A stretch of 64,000 nucleotides of DNA. Origin: Dehalococcoidia bacterium (GTDB lineage Bacteria > Chloroflexota > Dehalococcoidia > UBA2979). The translations under genes were made by a program, and so were the position numbers. The stretch's first letter is position 1. Each line of letters starts with the position of its first letter. The stretch is taken from assembly GCA_009379925.1 (NCBI GenBank), contig WHSU01000002.1, positions 151,495-215,494 of the forward strand, written 5' to 3'. A model generated the notes under the pieces. It did no database searches. It saw nothing but the letters and a program-made list of their open reading frames with translations, and was not told the DNA's origin. Shown in pieces: positions 33,127-43,384 of this stretch.

Positions 33127-34026
33127 ATGCCGTCAAACCTGTCCACCCGTGTTGCACCAGCCGAACAGATGCCGGCGCTCGACCCTTACCTCGGCCTGGG
33201 GGAGTTGATCGCGGCGATCGACGACGTGCGGCCGCTGCCGGCAGTGGCGGCGCGCATCCTCGAACTGGCGGATGGCGACCGCTTCTCGGCACACGAGCTC
33301 GCGACGGCGGTCGCGAACGACCAGGCGCTGACGGCGCGGCTGCTGCGCCTGGCGAACTCCGCGTACTACGGGTACTCGCGACGCATTACGACCGTGCGCG
33401 ACGCGGTGGTGCTCATCGGTTTCCGCGCCGTCCGCTCGGCCACGCTGGTCTCCTGTGTGATGTCGAACATGCCCGAGAGCGAACTGCTGGACGGCGAGGC
33501 CTTCTGGCACCACGCGCTCAGCGTGGGCACGCTGGCCGAGTTGCTGGCGCGCACCGAGGGCATCCACCAGGACCACGCGTTCACGGCCGGCGTCCTACAC
33601 AACCTGGGCCTGCTGGCGCTCGACCAGCACCGTCCTGATCTGCTCCGTGAGTCGCTGGAGCTGGCGCGCGAGGCCGGGACCACGCGCCACGACGCCCAGC
33701 TGGAGCGGTTTGGCTGGACGGACGCGGAACTGGGCGGCGCGCTCGCGCTGCACTGGAGCTTCCCGCCGCCCCTGGTAGCGGCGATCCGCGACCATGCCGT
33801 GCCGATCGCGGTGATCTCCGACGCGCACAGTCTGACCGCCTTCGTGCTCCGCGCCCGCATCTTCGCGCGCTCCTTCGGCGAGTCGGACGGCATCGAGCCC
33901 ATGACACGCGAGGAACCGCCGGCCGAGTGGGCCGAGCGCCCGCTGGCGACCGCCCTGCAACAGGCGGGCGGCGTCGATGGCGTGCGCGAGCGCGCAGCCG
34001 CGTTCTTCGCCGCCGCTGGCCGCTAG
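33127..34026 (+). CDS. HDOD-domain signalling protein
   Basis: 299 residues. The HDOD domain covers about 20-235: LIAAIDDVRPLPAVAARILEL, DQALTARLLRLANSAYYG, RDAVVLIGFRAVRSATLVSCV and DHAFTAGVLHNLGLLALDQHRPD. HDOD proteins are HD-related domains without phosphodiesterase activity that act in signalling and gene regulation. No GGDEF or EAL partner is fused. The start may be ATG at 33127 or GTG at 33091; the inverted repeat over the latter favours 33127. Target process unknown. Confidence 0.85.
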   Translation: MPSNLSTRVAPAEQMPALDPYLGLGELIAAIDDVRPLPAVAARILELADGDRFSAHELATAVANDQALTARLLRLANSAYYGYSRRITTVRDAVVLIGFRAVRSATLVSCVMSNMPESELLDGEAFWHHALSVGTLAELLARTEGIHQDHAFTAGVLHNLGLLALDQHRPDLLRESLELAREAGTTRHDAQLERFGWTDAELGGALALHWSFPPPLVAAIRDHAVPIAVISDAHSLTAFVLRARIFARSFGESDGIEPMTREEPPAEWAERPLATALQQAGGVDGVRERAAAFFAAAGR

Positions 34027-34133
34027 CCCGCACCAGCGCCTTTCGACCCCTCGCAACTGGAGCGTGTTCTTCCCGCGTGGGAGCGAGCTTCCGCATCTTC
34101 CGCTACCGTCGCAGTGCAGACTGCGGAGGGCCT

Positions 34134-34583
34134 GTGGACGTCAACGAGGAGGCACCGGTGGTGGCGTCGAGCCACCTGGAGATCGCTGCCGCGCCCGCCA
34201 GCGTCTGGCGGACCATCACCGACATCGGCCGCTGGCCGGACTGGAACCCGGATGTGCGCGCCGCCTCCATGGAGGGGTCATTGGCGCCGGGTACGGCGTT
34301 TCGCTGGAAGGCAGGGCCGGGCACCATCACCTCGGTGTTGCGCCACGTCGAGGAGCCGCGCGAGGTGGGGTGGACGGGCCGCACGTACGGCATCCGCGCG
34401 GTCCACGTCTACCGGCTGGAACCGTCCGGCGAGGGCACCCACGTGACCTCCGAGGAGTCGTGGGAGGGTGTGCTGGCGCGGCTGCTCCCGGGCATGATGC
34501 GCAAGAGCCTGCAGGAGGCGATCGACTCCGGCCTCCGGCACCTCAAGCGGGAGGCGGAACGCCCGCGACCGCCGCTGGCGTGA
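34134..34583 (+). CDS. SRPBCC-fold (polyketide cyclase-like) protein
   Basis: 149 residues with the START/Bet v1-like pattern of the polyketide_cyc2 family: SHLEIAAAPASVWRTITDIGRWPDWNPDVRAA followed by strands FRWKAGPGTITSVLRHV and YRLEPSGEGTHVTSEESWEG. Such proteins bind hydrophobic ligands in a cavity; function is unknown. The GTG at 34134 is preceded by GGAGGG; a GTG at 34158 is a second option. It lies in a short row of single-domain genes. Confidence 0.82.
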   Translation: MDVNEEAPVVASSHLEIAAAPASVWRTITDIGRWPDWNPDVRAASMEGSLAPGTAFRWKAGPGTITSVLRHVEEPREVGWTGRTYGIRAVHVYRLEPSGEGTHVTSEESWEGVLARLLPGMMRKSLQEAIDSGLRHLKREAERPRPPLA

Positions 34584-34641
34584 CGCTTCGAGGGGTGACT
34601 CGCGGGTCTCGCTGCGGCATCATGCCCGGTCGGAGCATTCG

Positions 34642-35445
34642 ATGGCAGACACCACACCGAGTCCAGCGAGTCCGCTGCGCGAGACGTTCGACGCGGTAGC
34701 GGAGCTGTATGACCGCGCGCGCCCGGGCTACCCAGCCGCGCTGTTCGACGACCTCATCGCACTCGCCGGGTTGCCAGATGACGCGCGCCTCCTGGAGATC
34801 GGCTGCGGCACCGGGCAGGCGACGCTGCCACTGGCGCATCGCGGTTTCACCATCGATGCCGTCGAGCTGGGCGCCGGGCTGGCGAGGGTAGCGCGCCGCA
34901 CCCTCGCGCCGTTCCCGCGCGTCACCGTGTACCACGCGGACTTCGAGGCGTGGACACCGCCAGATGAGCCCTACGACCTCGTGCTCGCGGCCACCTCGTG
35001 GCACTGGTTGGACGTCGAGGCGCGGGAGGCGAAGGCGGCCCGGGTGCTCCGCGCAGGCGGCAGCGTGGCCCTCGTGCAGACAGAGCACATCGCGGGCGGG
35101 ACCACGGACTTCTTCCACGCGGTACAGGCGCCCTGCTACGCCGTCTTCATGGGCGACGACCCTGGTCTCCGGCTCACCGCAAGCTCGGACTTCCCGGTCA
35201 ATGACGGTGGCCTCAGCACCTCACCCCATTTCGAGGCGCCGGCGACCCGCTCATATGAGTGGGAGCAGTCCTACACGTCGGCCACCTACATCGATGTACT
35301 GAACACCTACTCGGGCCACATCGACCTCCCGCCGGACAGGCGAGCCGCACTACTCGAGTGCATCCGCCGCACGATCGACGAGCAATTCGGCGGCGAGATC
35401 CGGAAGCGGTACCGCAACGACCTCGTGGTGGCGCAGAAGGCCTGA
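34642..35445 (+). CDS. Class I SAM-dependent methyltransferase
   Basis: 267 residues. The SAM-binding glycine loop is LLEIGCGTGQATLPLAHRG (about residue 52 onwards), followed by the acidic residue in TIDAVELGAGLARVAR, AWTPPDEPYDLVLAATSWHWLD (motif IV) and LRAGGSVALVQTE (motif V). The N-terminus FDAVAELYDRARPGYPAALFDDL is typical of the Methyltransf_11/25 small-molecule methylases of the UbiE/SAM-2 type. Substrate unknown. A GGAG site precedes the ATG. Confidence 0.88.
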   Translation: MADTTPSPASPLRETFDAVAELYDRARPGYPAALFDDLIALAGLPDDARLLEIGCGTGQATLPLAHRGFTIDAVELGAGLARVARRTLAPFPRVTVYHADFEAWTPPDEPYDLVLAATSWHWLDVEAREAKAARVLRAGGSVALVQTEHIAGGTTDFFHAVQAPCYAVFMGDDPGLRLTASSDFPVNDGGLSTSPHFEAPATRSYEWEQSYTSATYIDVLNTYSGHIDLPPDRRAALLECIRRTIDEQFGGEIRKRYRNDLVVAQKA

Positions 35446-35452
35446 GCGCCGG

Positions 35453-35923
35453 TCACAGCTTCCACGATCGCTGCCAGCTTACTGGCGTCTCGAACCCGCC
35501 GAGCTGCGCGTACACGCTCCACTGTCCGTGGTGGATGGCCTCGTGCTGGGCATACTCCCAGGTGAACATCGGGAGCGTGTACATCGTGCCGCCGCCCCAG
35601 TCCATCTCCACGTCTGGGTCGATGGAGTCCAGGATGCGCAGCAGGCGCGCCTGCTGGTCCTCAAGGGCCGCCAGCAGCGACTCACGCGTCAACGGGCCGT
35701 CGTAGCGTTCGCGCGGTCTGCCCCAGTCCACACGCTTGTCGACGAGCGCATCGTTGTACACGCAGCGGATTCGGACCACGTGGCGGACCTGTCGCGCGAT
35801 CGACCCGAACTTGCCACCCACGTCCGGCGTGTAGTCCCACCTGTCCTCCGGCACCGCCTCGACGAAGTCCACGGTCAGACGGTGCAGGAACGCGGCGCAG
35901 CGTCGGAAGTCAGCTAGCAGCAT
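35453..35923 (-). CDS. DinB-family protein
   Basis: 156 residues. DinB/damage-inducible pattern: DFRRCAAFLHRLTVDFVEAVPEDRWDYTPD, GSIARQVRHVVRIRCVYNDALVD with a possible ligand His, and FTWEYAQHEAIHHGQWSVYAQLGG, where the closely spaced histidines of HEAIHHGQ give the metal site. Third DinB-like gene in the window but only distantly similar to those at 1-295 and 24430. Partner gene in a convergent arrangement with the methyltransferase (seven bases apart). Confidence 0.82.
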   Translation of the reverse strand: MLLADFRRCAAFLHRLTVDFVEAVPEDRWDYTPDVGGKFGSIARQVRHVVRIRCVYNDALVDKRVDWGRPRERYDGPLTRESLLAALEDQQARLLRILDSIDPDVEMDWGGGTMYTLPMFTWEYAQHEAIHHGQWSVYAQLGGFETPVSWQRSWKL

Positions 35924-36013
35924 CGGCGTAGCCCAACATGTCGCACTCCCTCCACGCGTAGGTGGCAAGCCTACACCGGGGCACCTCATTCGATGGCTGT
36001 CCGGTCGCTCTCA

Positions 36014-36724
36014 CTACCCCATCCTGGAGAGCAGCCGCTCGAGGGCGTCCGCTATCTCCGCCGGCTGCGTCAGCATCCCGAGGTGATGCGACTCCAGGCG
36101 CTCGACGGGCCAGCCGCGCTGCTCCGCCGCCGCGGCGTCGGCGGCGTACTCCCCGCTGAGTTGCAGGTAGCCGCAGGGTGCGTCCGCCCAGCCCTCGATG
36201 TCGGCGCGTTGCTCCTCGAACATGGCGAGAGGGACGCGAGGCAGTTCGTCGCAGAACTGCTGGCGGAGGGTGGGGTCCGGCAACAGGCGCAGGATGACCT
36301 CCGGCGGCCACCAGTCAGACCACCTCGGCAGGCGGCCGTCGGGGCCTGTGAGGTCGCGCAACATGCGCGCCATCTCGGGTGGGGCCGTGTCGAACCAGCT
36401 GCCGGGCGCGGGCAACGGAGCATCGACGAAGAGGTAGCCGGCCACCGGTGACCCGCGTGCCGCGATGGCGGCCCCGCACGCGGGGAGCAGCGGCCCGGCG
36501 GCGCTGTGGCCCACGAGGAAGCGCCGCGCGCCCTCCTCGAGGCTCGCGGATGCCGAGGCGACGGCGTCAGCCTGTGGGCGCCATGACTCGGGAACGCCAT
36601 CCGCCGCGAGCAGGGACGGCACCGCGGTGGGGACGCCGCGCGCCTCGACCCGCTGGGCGACCGACCGCCAGCTGAGCGGTCCGACGAGCGGACTGTGGAC
36701 CAGCACCAGGGCGGTGTCCGTCAT
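36014..36724 (-). CDS. Alpha/beta-hydrolase fold protein
   Basis: 236 residues of the alpha/beta-hydrolase_6 type. LVLVHSPLVGPLSWRSVAQRVEARG is the first strand/oxyanion region (the usual HG is HS), RRFLVGHSAAGPLLPACGAA holds the nucleophile elbow G-H-S-A-A, and the late RLESHHLGMLTQPAEIADALERLL contains the catalytic His. The acid is probably the Asp of the preceding strand region. Substrate unknown. The ATG at 36724 is taken as start; it is divergent from groEL and 220 bases from it. Confidence 0.8.
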   Translation of the reverse strand: MTDTALVLVHSPLVGPLSWRSVAQRVEARGVPTAVPSLLAADGVPESWRPQADAVASASASLEEGARRFLVGHSAAGPLLPACGAAIAARGSPVAGYLFVDAPLPAPGSWFDTAPPEMARMLRDLTGPDGRLPRWSDWWPPEVILRLLPDPTLRQQFCDELPRVPLAMFEEQRADIEGWADAPCGYLQLSGEYAADAAAAEQRGWPVERLESHHLGMLTQPAEIADALERLLSRMG

Positions 36725-36808
36725 CGGACGATCATGCGCTGCTTGGGAAGCTCCGGGGATTGGGGACGTGAATTTCTCGAAATCCTGCCGCTCAGGCATC
36801 CCCCACCC

Positions 36809-36837
36809 TTGCACGTCGGCGTCCGATTCGGTACAAC
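36809..36837 (+). promoter_or_regulatory. Sigma-70-type promoter of groEL
   Basis: TTGCAC (36809-36814) and TACAAC (36832-36837) are separated by exactly 17 bases. The expected transcription start near 36844 falls inside the CIRCE operator. Confidence 0.8.
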
Positions 36838-36839
36838 CA

Positions 36840-36866
36840 TTAGCACTCCGTACACGAGAGTGCTAA
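36840..36866 (+). promoter_or_regulatory. CIRCE operator (HrcA binding site)
   Basis: TTAGCACTC-N9-GAGTGCTAA is a perfect copy of the CIRCE consensus. It overlaps the transcription start of the groEL promoter. HrcA repressor is expected elsewhere in the genome; it would relieve repression on heat shock. Confidence 0.97.
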
Positions 36867-36890
36867 ACAGCCCGTACCGGAACCTCGTGA

Positions 36891-38555
<1,665 letters not shown>

Positions 38556-38579
38556 GCCGAGCACCGCGCTCGATGCACA

Positions 38580-38618
38580 GCGGGGGCCGGCACGTTTTGC
38601 CGGCCCCCGCACCTTTTG
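38580..38618 (+). terminator. Rho-independent terminator of groEL
   Basis: GCGGGGGCCGGCA pairs with TGCCGGCCCCCGC (38580-38592 and 38598-38610), a perfect 13-base stem with a five-base loop, followed by ACCTTTTG. It lies 25 bases after the stop codon. Confidence 0.9.
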
Positions 38619-38785
38619 TGGCCCGAGCGCCCGCGCACGTCGCACGAGCTGTGGCGATGGCATCGAGTGCTCGGTGTGGGCGGATTGCCGATCGCTCGCG
38701 ATTTGGCGTTCTGACAGATTTCCTCCGCTGAGTGGACTTGCACGCACGATGCAGACGCGCAACATGGGGAGTGCGGGGGTAACCC

Positions 38786-39244
38786 ATGGGACAGATGTAC
38801 GGCGACAACGGGATCGTGTTGGACCTCGATTCGGTGGCTCACGCCATCGCGGAGGCCGACGTACTGGTGGTCGGCTTCGAGATGTGCGCGCAGCGCCTGC
38901 TGGTGGACCTCCGACCGGATGGCCACACGCCGCCCCTGATCGAGATCGTGGAGCCGCTGGCAAGCGCGCAGGACCGCTACGTGTGGCTCAGCGCCCGCCG
39001 CCCCGCCCTCTCACCGCCCGAGCGCTTCGTCTTCTTCGTCTGGCCGCACTCCGTGGAGTTCCTCCGGCGCTCGCCGGTGCCGCAGGGTGTGGCGGACCGC
39101 ATCCGCCGCGAGCAGGGCGTCGAGGTGGGTGGCGACCTGGTGCGCGTGATGGATGACCTGCACTCGCGCGAGAAGGACGAGGTCGTCGGCGCCATCTTCG
39201 GCACCGAGGGCTACGAGACCCTCTGGAGCCGCGACGGGTCGTAG
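38786..39244 (+). CDS. Hypothetical protein of 152 residues
   Basis: Not recognised. A soluble alpha/beta protein: EADVLVVGFEMCAQRLLVDLR and RFVFFVWPHSVEFLRRSPVPQG are plausible strand-helix units, followed by a charged C-terminal helix (DDLHSREKDEVVGAIFG). No signal peptide or membrane segment. The ATG at 38786 follows a GGGGG stretch. Upstream 230 bases contain the groEL terminator and nothing else I could assign. A single Cys and one central Trp (WPHSV) may be useful for alignment. Composition fits the neighbouring genes, so it is likely a real gene. Confidence 0.7.
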   Translation: MGQMYGDNGIVLDLDSVAHAIAEADVLVVGFEMCAQRLLVDLRPDGHTPPLIEIVEPLASAQDRYVWLSARRPALSPPERFVFFVWPHSVEFLRRSPVPQGVADRIRREQGVEVGGDLVRVMDDLHSREKDEVVGAIFGTEGYETLWSRDGS

Positions 39245-39354
39245 GCTACACGCTTTCACTGCATCTTCCGGATCCGCAAGGGCTCGTCGAGTGCGCGTGA
39301 TGCGTCTCGGTTGAGGCGCATAAAGATTCGGCGGTCGTGTACGACAGTTACCGT

Positions 39355-39969
39355 ATGACAACTGCCTCAACTCTACCCTTCCCCGTTTGGGTGACAGTCG
39401 CGTTCCTCGATGAACTGGAGCTTGCGAGGAAGTCTGATCGGCTACTGAACGTCGACGCGCTGGATATGGTGCACGAAGTCACGTTTGATCTCGCACTCGC
39501 GATAGGCGCATACCACCCCCGCATGGCGGTTCGTCTGGTCGCCGACATCTACGGCGGACGCGATTGGGCCACGCAGTCTTTGGATCTTCTACTAGGCGAA
39601 CTGCTTATGCAGTTCGGGGAAACGGATGCTCGCGACCCCGCAGCTGCCTTCGCCAGCAAACTCTCCTTCGGTGAACACGCAGACGAGGTGCCGGTGGAGT
39701 ACCTCTTCCGGCGCGAGTATGGAATCGTGTTCATGGGATACACCGGCGCGTTGCTCGCACACGGGCTTTACTGGCCGAAGCAGAGTTCGCAGATACTTCG
39801 AACCAAGGTCACCGACGGCATCGGGTTAGTCAGCGTCCTCGCTCCGGACGAGGAACGTCTAATCGGTGTGTCCCAGCGACTTATCGAGGACTACCACGAC
39901 GAGCGAACCTTGCCGCCGGTCGATCCGAGCTTTCTCGACTCGGTGCGCATCGGCCCACGCCTCTCCTAG
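39355..39969 (+). CDS. Hypothetical protein of lower GC content
   Basis: 204 residues, not recognised. It is acidic and helix-rich (FLDELELARKSDRLLNVDALDMVHEVTFDLALAIGAY), with a short hydrophobic region (YGIVFMGYTGALLAHGLYW) that could be buried rather than membrane-embedded. It has no Cys and a marked number of Leu and Asp. The third-position base use (cta, tct, ctt, aga) is clearly less GC-rich than in neighbours, suggesting recent acquisition. ATG at 39355; a GTG at 39337 in frame is an alternative. Confidence 0.65.
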   Translation: MTTASTLPFPVWVTVAFLDELELARKSDRLLNVDALDMVHEVTFDLALAIGAYHPRMAVRLVADIYGGRDWATQSLDLLLGELLMQFGETDARDPAAAFASKLSFGEHADEVPVEYLFRREYGIVFMGYTGALLAHGLYWPKQSSQILRTKVTDGIGLVSVLAPDEERLIGVSQRLIEDYHDERTLPPVDPSFLDSVRIGPRLS

Positions 39970-39977
39970 ACACTACC

Positions 39978-41465
39978 CTAGCCCACTGACCACCAGGCCC
40001 GGCCCTCCTCGTCGCCGCGCTCGCGGCCGATGAACCACGCCACGAGGGCCGCGGCGAGCATCACGAGGACGGCGGCGACGAAGACCTCACGGAAGGTCTG
40101 CACCTGGGCCTGCTCCACCAGAGCCTCGAACTCCGGCGAGTCGAAGGGGATGGTGGCAGCGCGCGCGTAAAAGCGCCCGAGGCCCGTGGAGGTGAGGAGC
40201 GCGGCGCCGATCAGCATGCCGGTGACGCGGCTCAGCGTGAGCCACGCCGAGACCGTGGCACGTTCGCGCTCGGGAAGGCCGCGGAGGACGGCGGCGGCCA
40301 GCGGGGCGATCACGAGGCCGAAGCCGAATCCGCCGATGAGCTGCGGGAGCGTGCGCATCACCTCGGACAGGTCGCGGTCCCACGCCTGGAGCCCCGCGAA
40401 CCCCACCGCCGCGAGCAGCATGCCCGCAACCGCGGGGAAGCGCAGACCGATGCGCGAGGCCAGCCAGCCACCGGCGAACGCGCCGAGCGGGACCGCTACG
40501 GTGAGCCGCATCAACGTCAGGCCACCCTCGAGCGGCGTGTCGACGAGCACGAGGTTCACGAAGAGCGGGACACCGATCAGCGCCGTGATCAGCCCGACGC
40601 CGAGCAGCACGCTCGCGAGGTTGGCCGCCGCGACATGCCGCTGCGCGAGCGTCGCCAGGCGCACCATCGACTCGGGGGTGCGGCGCTCATGGCGCACGAA
40701 GAGCGCACCGAGTCCGCCCGCGAGCGCCAGTAGCGCCACGGTCACGAGCAGCGGGCGCGGCTCGTTTGGGTCGTCGACGAGCGCGAAGGTGAGCACCGAC
40801 AGAGCGGCGCCGAGCAGCACCGCGCCCGGCCAGTCGATGCGCCCCCGCCTCGGCGCCTGCCCGGCGAGGTACCAGGCGGGCACGAGCACGGGGAGCGCCA
40901 TTGGGAGGTTGATCCAGAACACGGCGCGCCAGCCCCACCACTCGGTGATCGCACCACCCCACAATGGGCCCAGCAGCGCGCCGGCCTCGGAGGCGGCGGC
41001 GACGGCACCGAGGCCGAGCGCGCGGCGCCCCTCCGGCAGCTCGTCCGCGACGATGGCGAGCGCGACGGGCACGACGCCACCGCCGCCCACCGCCTGAAGC
41101 GCGCGGGCGACGACGAGGAACTCGAAGCTCGGGGAGAGAGCGACGAGAGCGCTGCCCAGCATGAACAGCCCCATGGCCGCCGCAAACACTCGAGCGTGCC
41201 CGAACACATCGGCGACACGGCCGACGATGGGCAGCGCGACCAGGTAGCCGAGCAGATAGCCGTTCACCACCCAGGACGAGCGGTAGAAGTCGTCCACCGT
41301 CAGGCCGATGTCGTTGATGATCGCCGGGAGCACCGTGACGATCGAGGTCTGGTCGTCAGCGGCGATGAAGACGCCGGCGGCGACGACGAACAGCAGCAGC
41401 CGGCCGTCGCGCGCGCCCTCGACCTCCGGGCGGCCGGAGGGGGCCGTGCGCGGGCCTCGGCTCAT
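39978..41465 (-). CDS. MFS transporter, EmrB/QacA (DHA2) family, P55-like
   Basis: 495 residues with about 14 membrane segments. The DHA2 signature is near the N-terminus: AADDQTSIVTVLPAIINDIG, with the acidic residue in segment 1, then LVALPIVGRVADVFGHARVFAAAMGLFML, the motif A loop, and LQAVGGGGVVPVALAIVADELPEGRR (motif C region). It begins 20 bases after the LprG-like lipoprotein gene on the same strand, the same pairing as LprG and the MFS pump P55 (Rv1411c-Rv1410c). A lipid or hydrophobic-compound export role is inferred from that pairing only. Confidence 0.87.
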   Translation of the reverse strand: MSRGPRTAPSGRPEVEGARDGRLLLFVVAAGVFIAADDQTSIVTVLPAIINDIGLTVDDFYRSSWVVNGYLLGYLVALPIVGRVADVFGHARVFAAAMGLFMLGSALVALSPSFEFLVVARALQAVGGGGVVPVALAIVADELPEGRRALGLGAVAAASEAGALLGPLWGGAITEWWGWRAVFWINLPMALPVLVPAWYLAGQAPRRGRIDWPGAVLLGAALSVLTFALVDDPNEPRPLLVTVALLALAGGLGALFVRHERRTPESMVRLATLAQRHVAAANLASVLLGVGLITALIGVPLFVNLVLVDTPLEGGLTLMRLTVAVPLGAFAGGWLASRIGLRFPAVAGMLLAAVGFAGLQAWDRDLSEVMRTLPQLIGGFGFGLVIAPLAAAVLRGLPERERATVSAWLTLSRVTGMLIGAALLTSTGLGRFYARAATIPFDSPEFEALVEQAQVQTFREVFVAAVLVMLAAALVAWFIGRERGDEEGRAWWSVG

Positions 41466-41484
41466 CGGCGGCGCGTCCGCGGCC

Positions 41485-42222
41485 TCACCGCGGTGGTGCG
41501 ATCTCGATGTCGGCGTCGAAGTCCGAGAGGTTGAGGCGCCGCACCAGGTCCCCCGCCTCGTTCTCCGTGATCGCGCCTCGGATCTCCACGCGGTGCACGA
41601 CCGGGTCGTCGACACCGATCCACGCAGTGGCGTCGAGGGGCGTCCCGGAGGCCGAGCCCTGCGCGAAGAGCGCCAGGTCGCCGGAGTCGACCTGCGCGCG
41701 CACGACATGGGTGCGCACGCCGTCGATGGTGGCCTCGCCGTCCAGCGCGGGGTCCGTCACGGACCGCATGAGCGAGGTGACACCGGTCTGCGGGTCGAAG
41801 ATCTGCTCGATGTCGATCGCTTCGCGCTCCCAGCGCCCGGTGAGGGGATTCGTCATCCACGACTCCTCGGGCAGGATGACGATGCCGACATCAACGTTCA
41901 GGGGGCCCGCCTTGGCACGGACATCCACCTGCATCGACTCGGGACCGCCCACAGCGCCTTCGGCGTGTTCCATGCTCAGGCCGCGCACGATCTCGGTGGT
42001 GCCGTTCTCGTGCTCCAGGGTGAAGCGGAACGACTCGACCTCCTCCATGCGCGCAGCCGAGCGGTCGAGGACCTCCTGCGCGGTCAAGGGCTCCCCCGTC
42101 GGTGTGGCATCTCCGTCGCCATCCTCGTCGCCGCCGCCAAAGCACGTAGGCCCAAGCAGCAGGGCGATCAGGGCAACGACCACCACGAGGGGCACGGGCA
42201 GCATGGCAGCGAAACGCTTCAT
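41485..42222 (-). CDS. LppX/LprG-family lipoprotein
   Basis: 245 residues. The signal segment (LPVPLVVVVALIALLLGPTC) is followed by a Gly/Asp-rich linker and an LppX_LprAFG-like domain: LTAQEVLDRSAARMEEVESFRFTLEHENG, then strands LNVDVGIVILPEESWMTNPLTGRWE, ending with RVEIRGAITENEAGDLVRRLNLSDFDADIEI. This fold is an open beta-sheet with a hydrophobic pocket that carries lipids across the periplasmic space. The lipobox GPTC is atypical at the -1 position. The gene overlaps selD (by four bases) and precedes the MFS pump. Confidence 0.82.
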   Translation of the reverse strand: MKRFAAMLPVPLVVVVALIALLLGPTCFGGGDEDGDGDATPTGEPLTAQEVLDRSAARMEEVESFRFTLEHENGTTEIVRGLSMEHAEGAVGGPESMQVDVRAKAGPLNVDVGIVILPEESWMTNPLTGRWEREAIDIEQIFDPQTGVTSLMRSVTDPALDGEATIDGVRTHVVRAQVDSGDLALFAQGSASGTPLDATAWIGVDDPVVHRVEIRGAITENEAGDLVRRLNLSDFDADIEIAPPR

Positions 42223-43274
42223 CGGACCTCCACGATAGGCGCCCCGGCCTCAATGCTCCCGACGACCCAGCAGCCACTTTCGCGCTCCTCGATGGCGCGC
42301 CGGAGCGACTCGGCCTGCGGTCGGCTCACCGCGATGAGCAGGCCGCCCGAGGTCTGCGGGTCGTAGAGCACGTCGACGAGGGCCTGGTCGAGCGCGGCGG
42401 TGCGCCGGATACGCTCGCCGAGTTGTTCCAGATTGCGGCCGCCACCACCGGTGACGGCGCCCTCGCGCGCGAAGCGCACAGCATCCTCGAGGAGCGGCAC
42501 TGAGGCGGCGTCGAGCACGACGGCGACGCCGCTGCGTTCGGCCATTTCGAGCGCGTGACCCAGCAGGCTGAAGCCGGTGACGTCGGTCATCGCGTGCGCC
42601 TCGTGCGCTCGCGCCAGGTGGGAGGCGTGCCGGTTGAGTCGCAGCATGGACTGCACGGCGGCGGCGAAGCCGGTCTCGTGGCCATCGCGTTGTTGCTTCG
42701 CGGCGGTGAGCAGGATGCCCGTGCCTACCGGCTTGGTGAGCAACAGCACGTCCCCCGGCTGCGCGCCCCCCGTGCGGATGATTGCGTCGGGGTGGATCAT
42801 CCCGGTGACGGAGAGTCCGTACTTCGGCTCCTTGTCGAAGGTCGTGTGGCCTCCGGCGATCACGCCACCTGCCTCGGCCACCTTCTCCGCGCCGCCTCGG
42901 AAGATCTCGGACAGTATCTGCGGGTCGAGGTCCTCCGGGAAGGCGGCGATGTTGAGGGCGAGGCTGACCTCGCCGCCCATCGCGTAGATGTCCGACATCG
43001 CATTGGTCGCGGCGATCTGACCGTAGATGAACGGGTCGTCCACTACGGGCGGGAAGAAGTCCAGCGTCTGGATCAGTGCCAGGTCTTCGGACACGCGGAA
43101 TACGGCCGCGTCGTCGGCCCCATCGAGACCGACGAGCAGCTCCGGGTGCCGCTCGGGCGGGAAGGCGTCGTATAGCGGGCGCAGCACCTGCGCCAGGGTC
43201 GCCAGACCCATCTTGCCCGCTCAACCCGCGCAGGAGGCGAGGTCGGTGAGGCGGAAGATGTCTTCGCGCGTCAT
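42219..43274 (-). CDS. selD: Selenide, water dikinase (selenophosphate synthetase) as a selenoprotein, UGA = Sec at codon 18
   Basis: Makes selenophosphate, the selenium donor for Sec and selenouridine. The obvious open frame starts at 43211 and lacks the catalytic N-terminus. Reading on through TGA at 43221-43223 extends to an ATG at 43274 seven bases after a perfect AGGAGG, giving MTREDIFRLTDLASCAGUAGKMG. The CAG-U-AxK-x-G pattern is the SelD active site, where U or C and the following Lys are catalytic. Downstream domains fit the family (LVGLDGADDAAVFR, IAATNAMSDIYAMGGE, HTTFDKEPKYGLSVTGMI, DPQTSGGLLIAV). 351 residues including Sec18. Other sel genes are outside this window. Confidence 0.93.
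43178..43223 (-). promoter_or_regulatory. Bacterial SECIS element of selD
   Basis: Reading the minus strand from the UGA (43223-43221), eleven bases are followed by GGGTC-TGGC-GACCC (43209-43196), a perfect five-base stem whose apical loop starts with T-GG about 17 bases after the UGA, as in bacterial SECIS hairpins bound by SelB. A second perfect stem, GGCGCAG-GTG-CTGCGCC (43194-43178), follows directly. Confidence 0.75.
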
Positions 43275-43384
43275 CGTTCGGTCCTCCTTTCGCGGCTATG
43301 TGCCCTCGACGTCGGTCGAGGCGTGGAGTCATCGTCGCACCGGCCACGGGGCGCGTCGAGGAGGGATGCCGCGTGGACGGCTGC

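Noticed and set aside
43181..43223. selD as a simple 330-residue protein starting at 43211
   Set aside because: This start lacks a ribosome-binding site and cuts off the catalytic Sec/Cys-Lys motif, which is found intact upstream when UGA is read as Sec.
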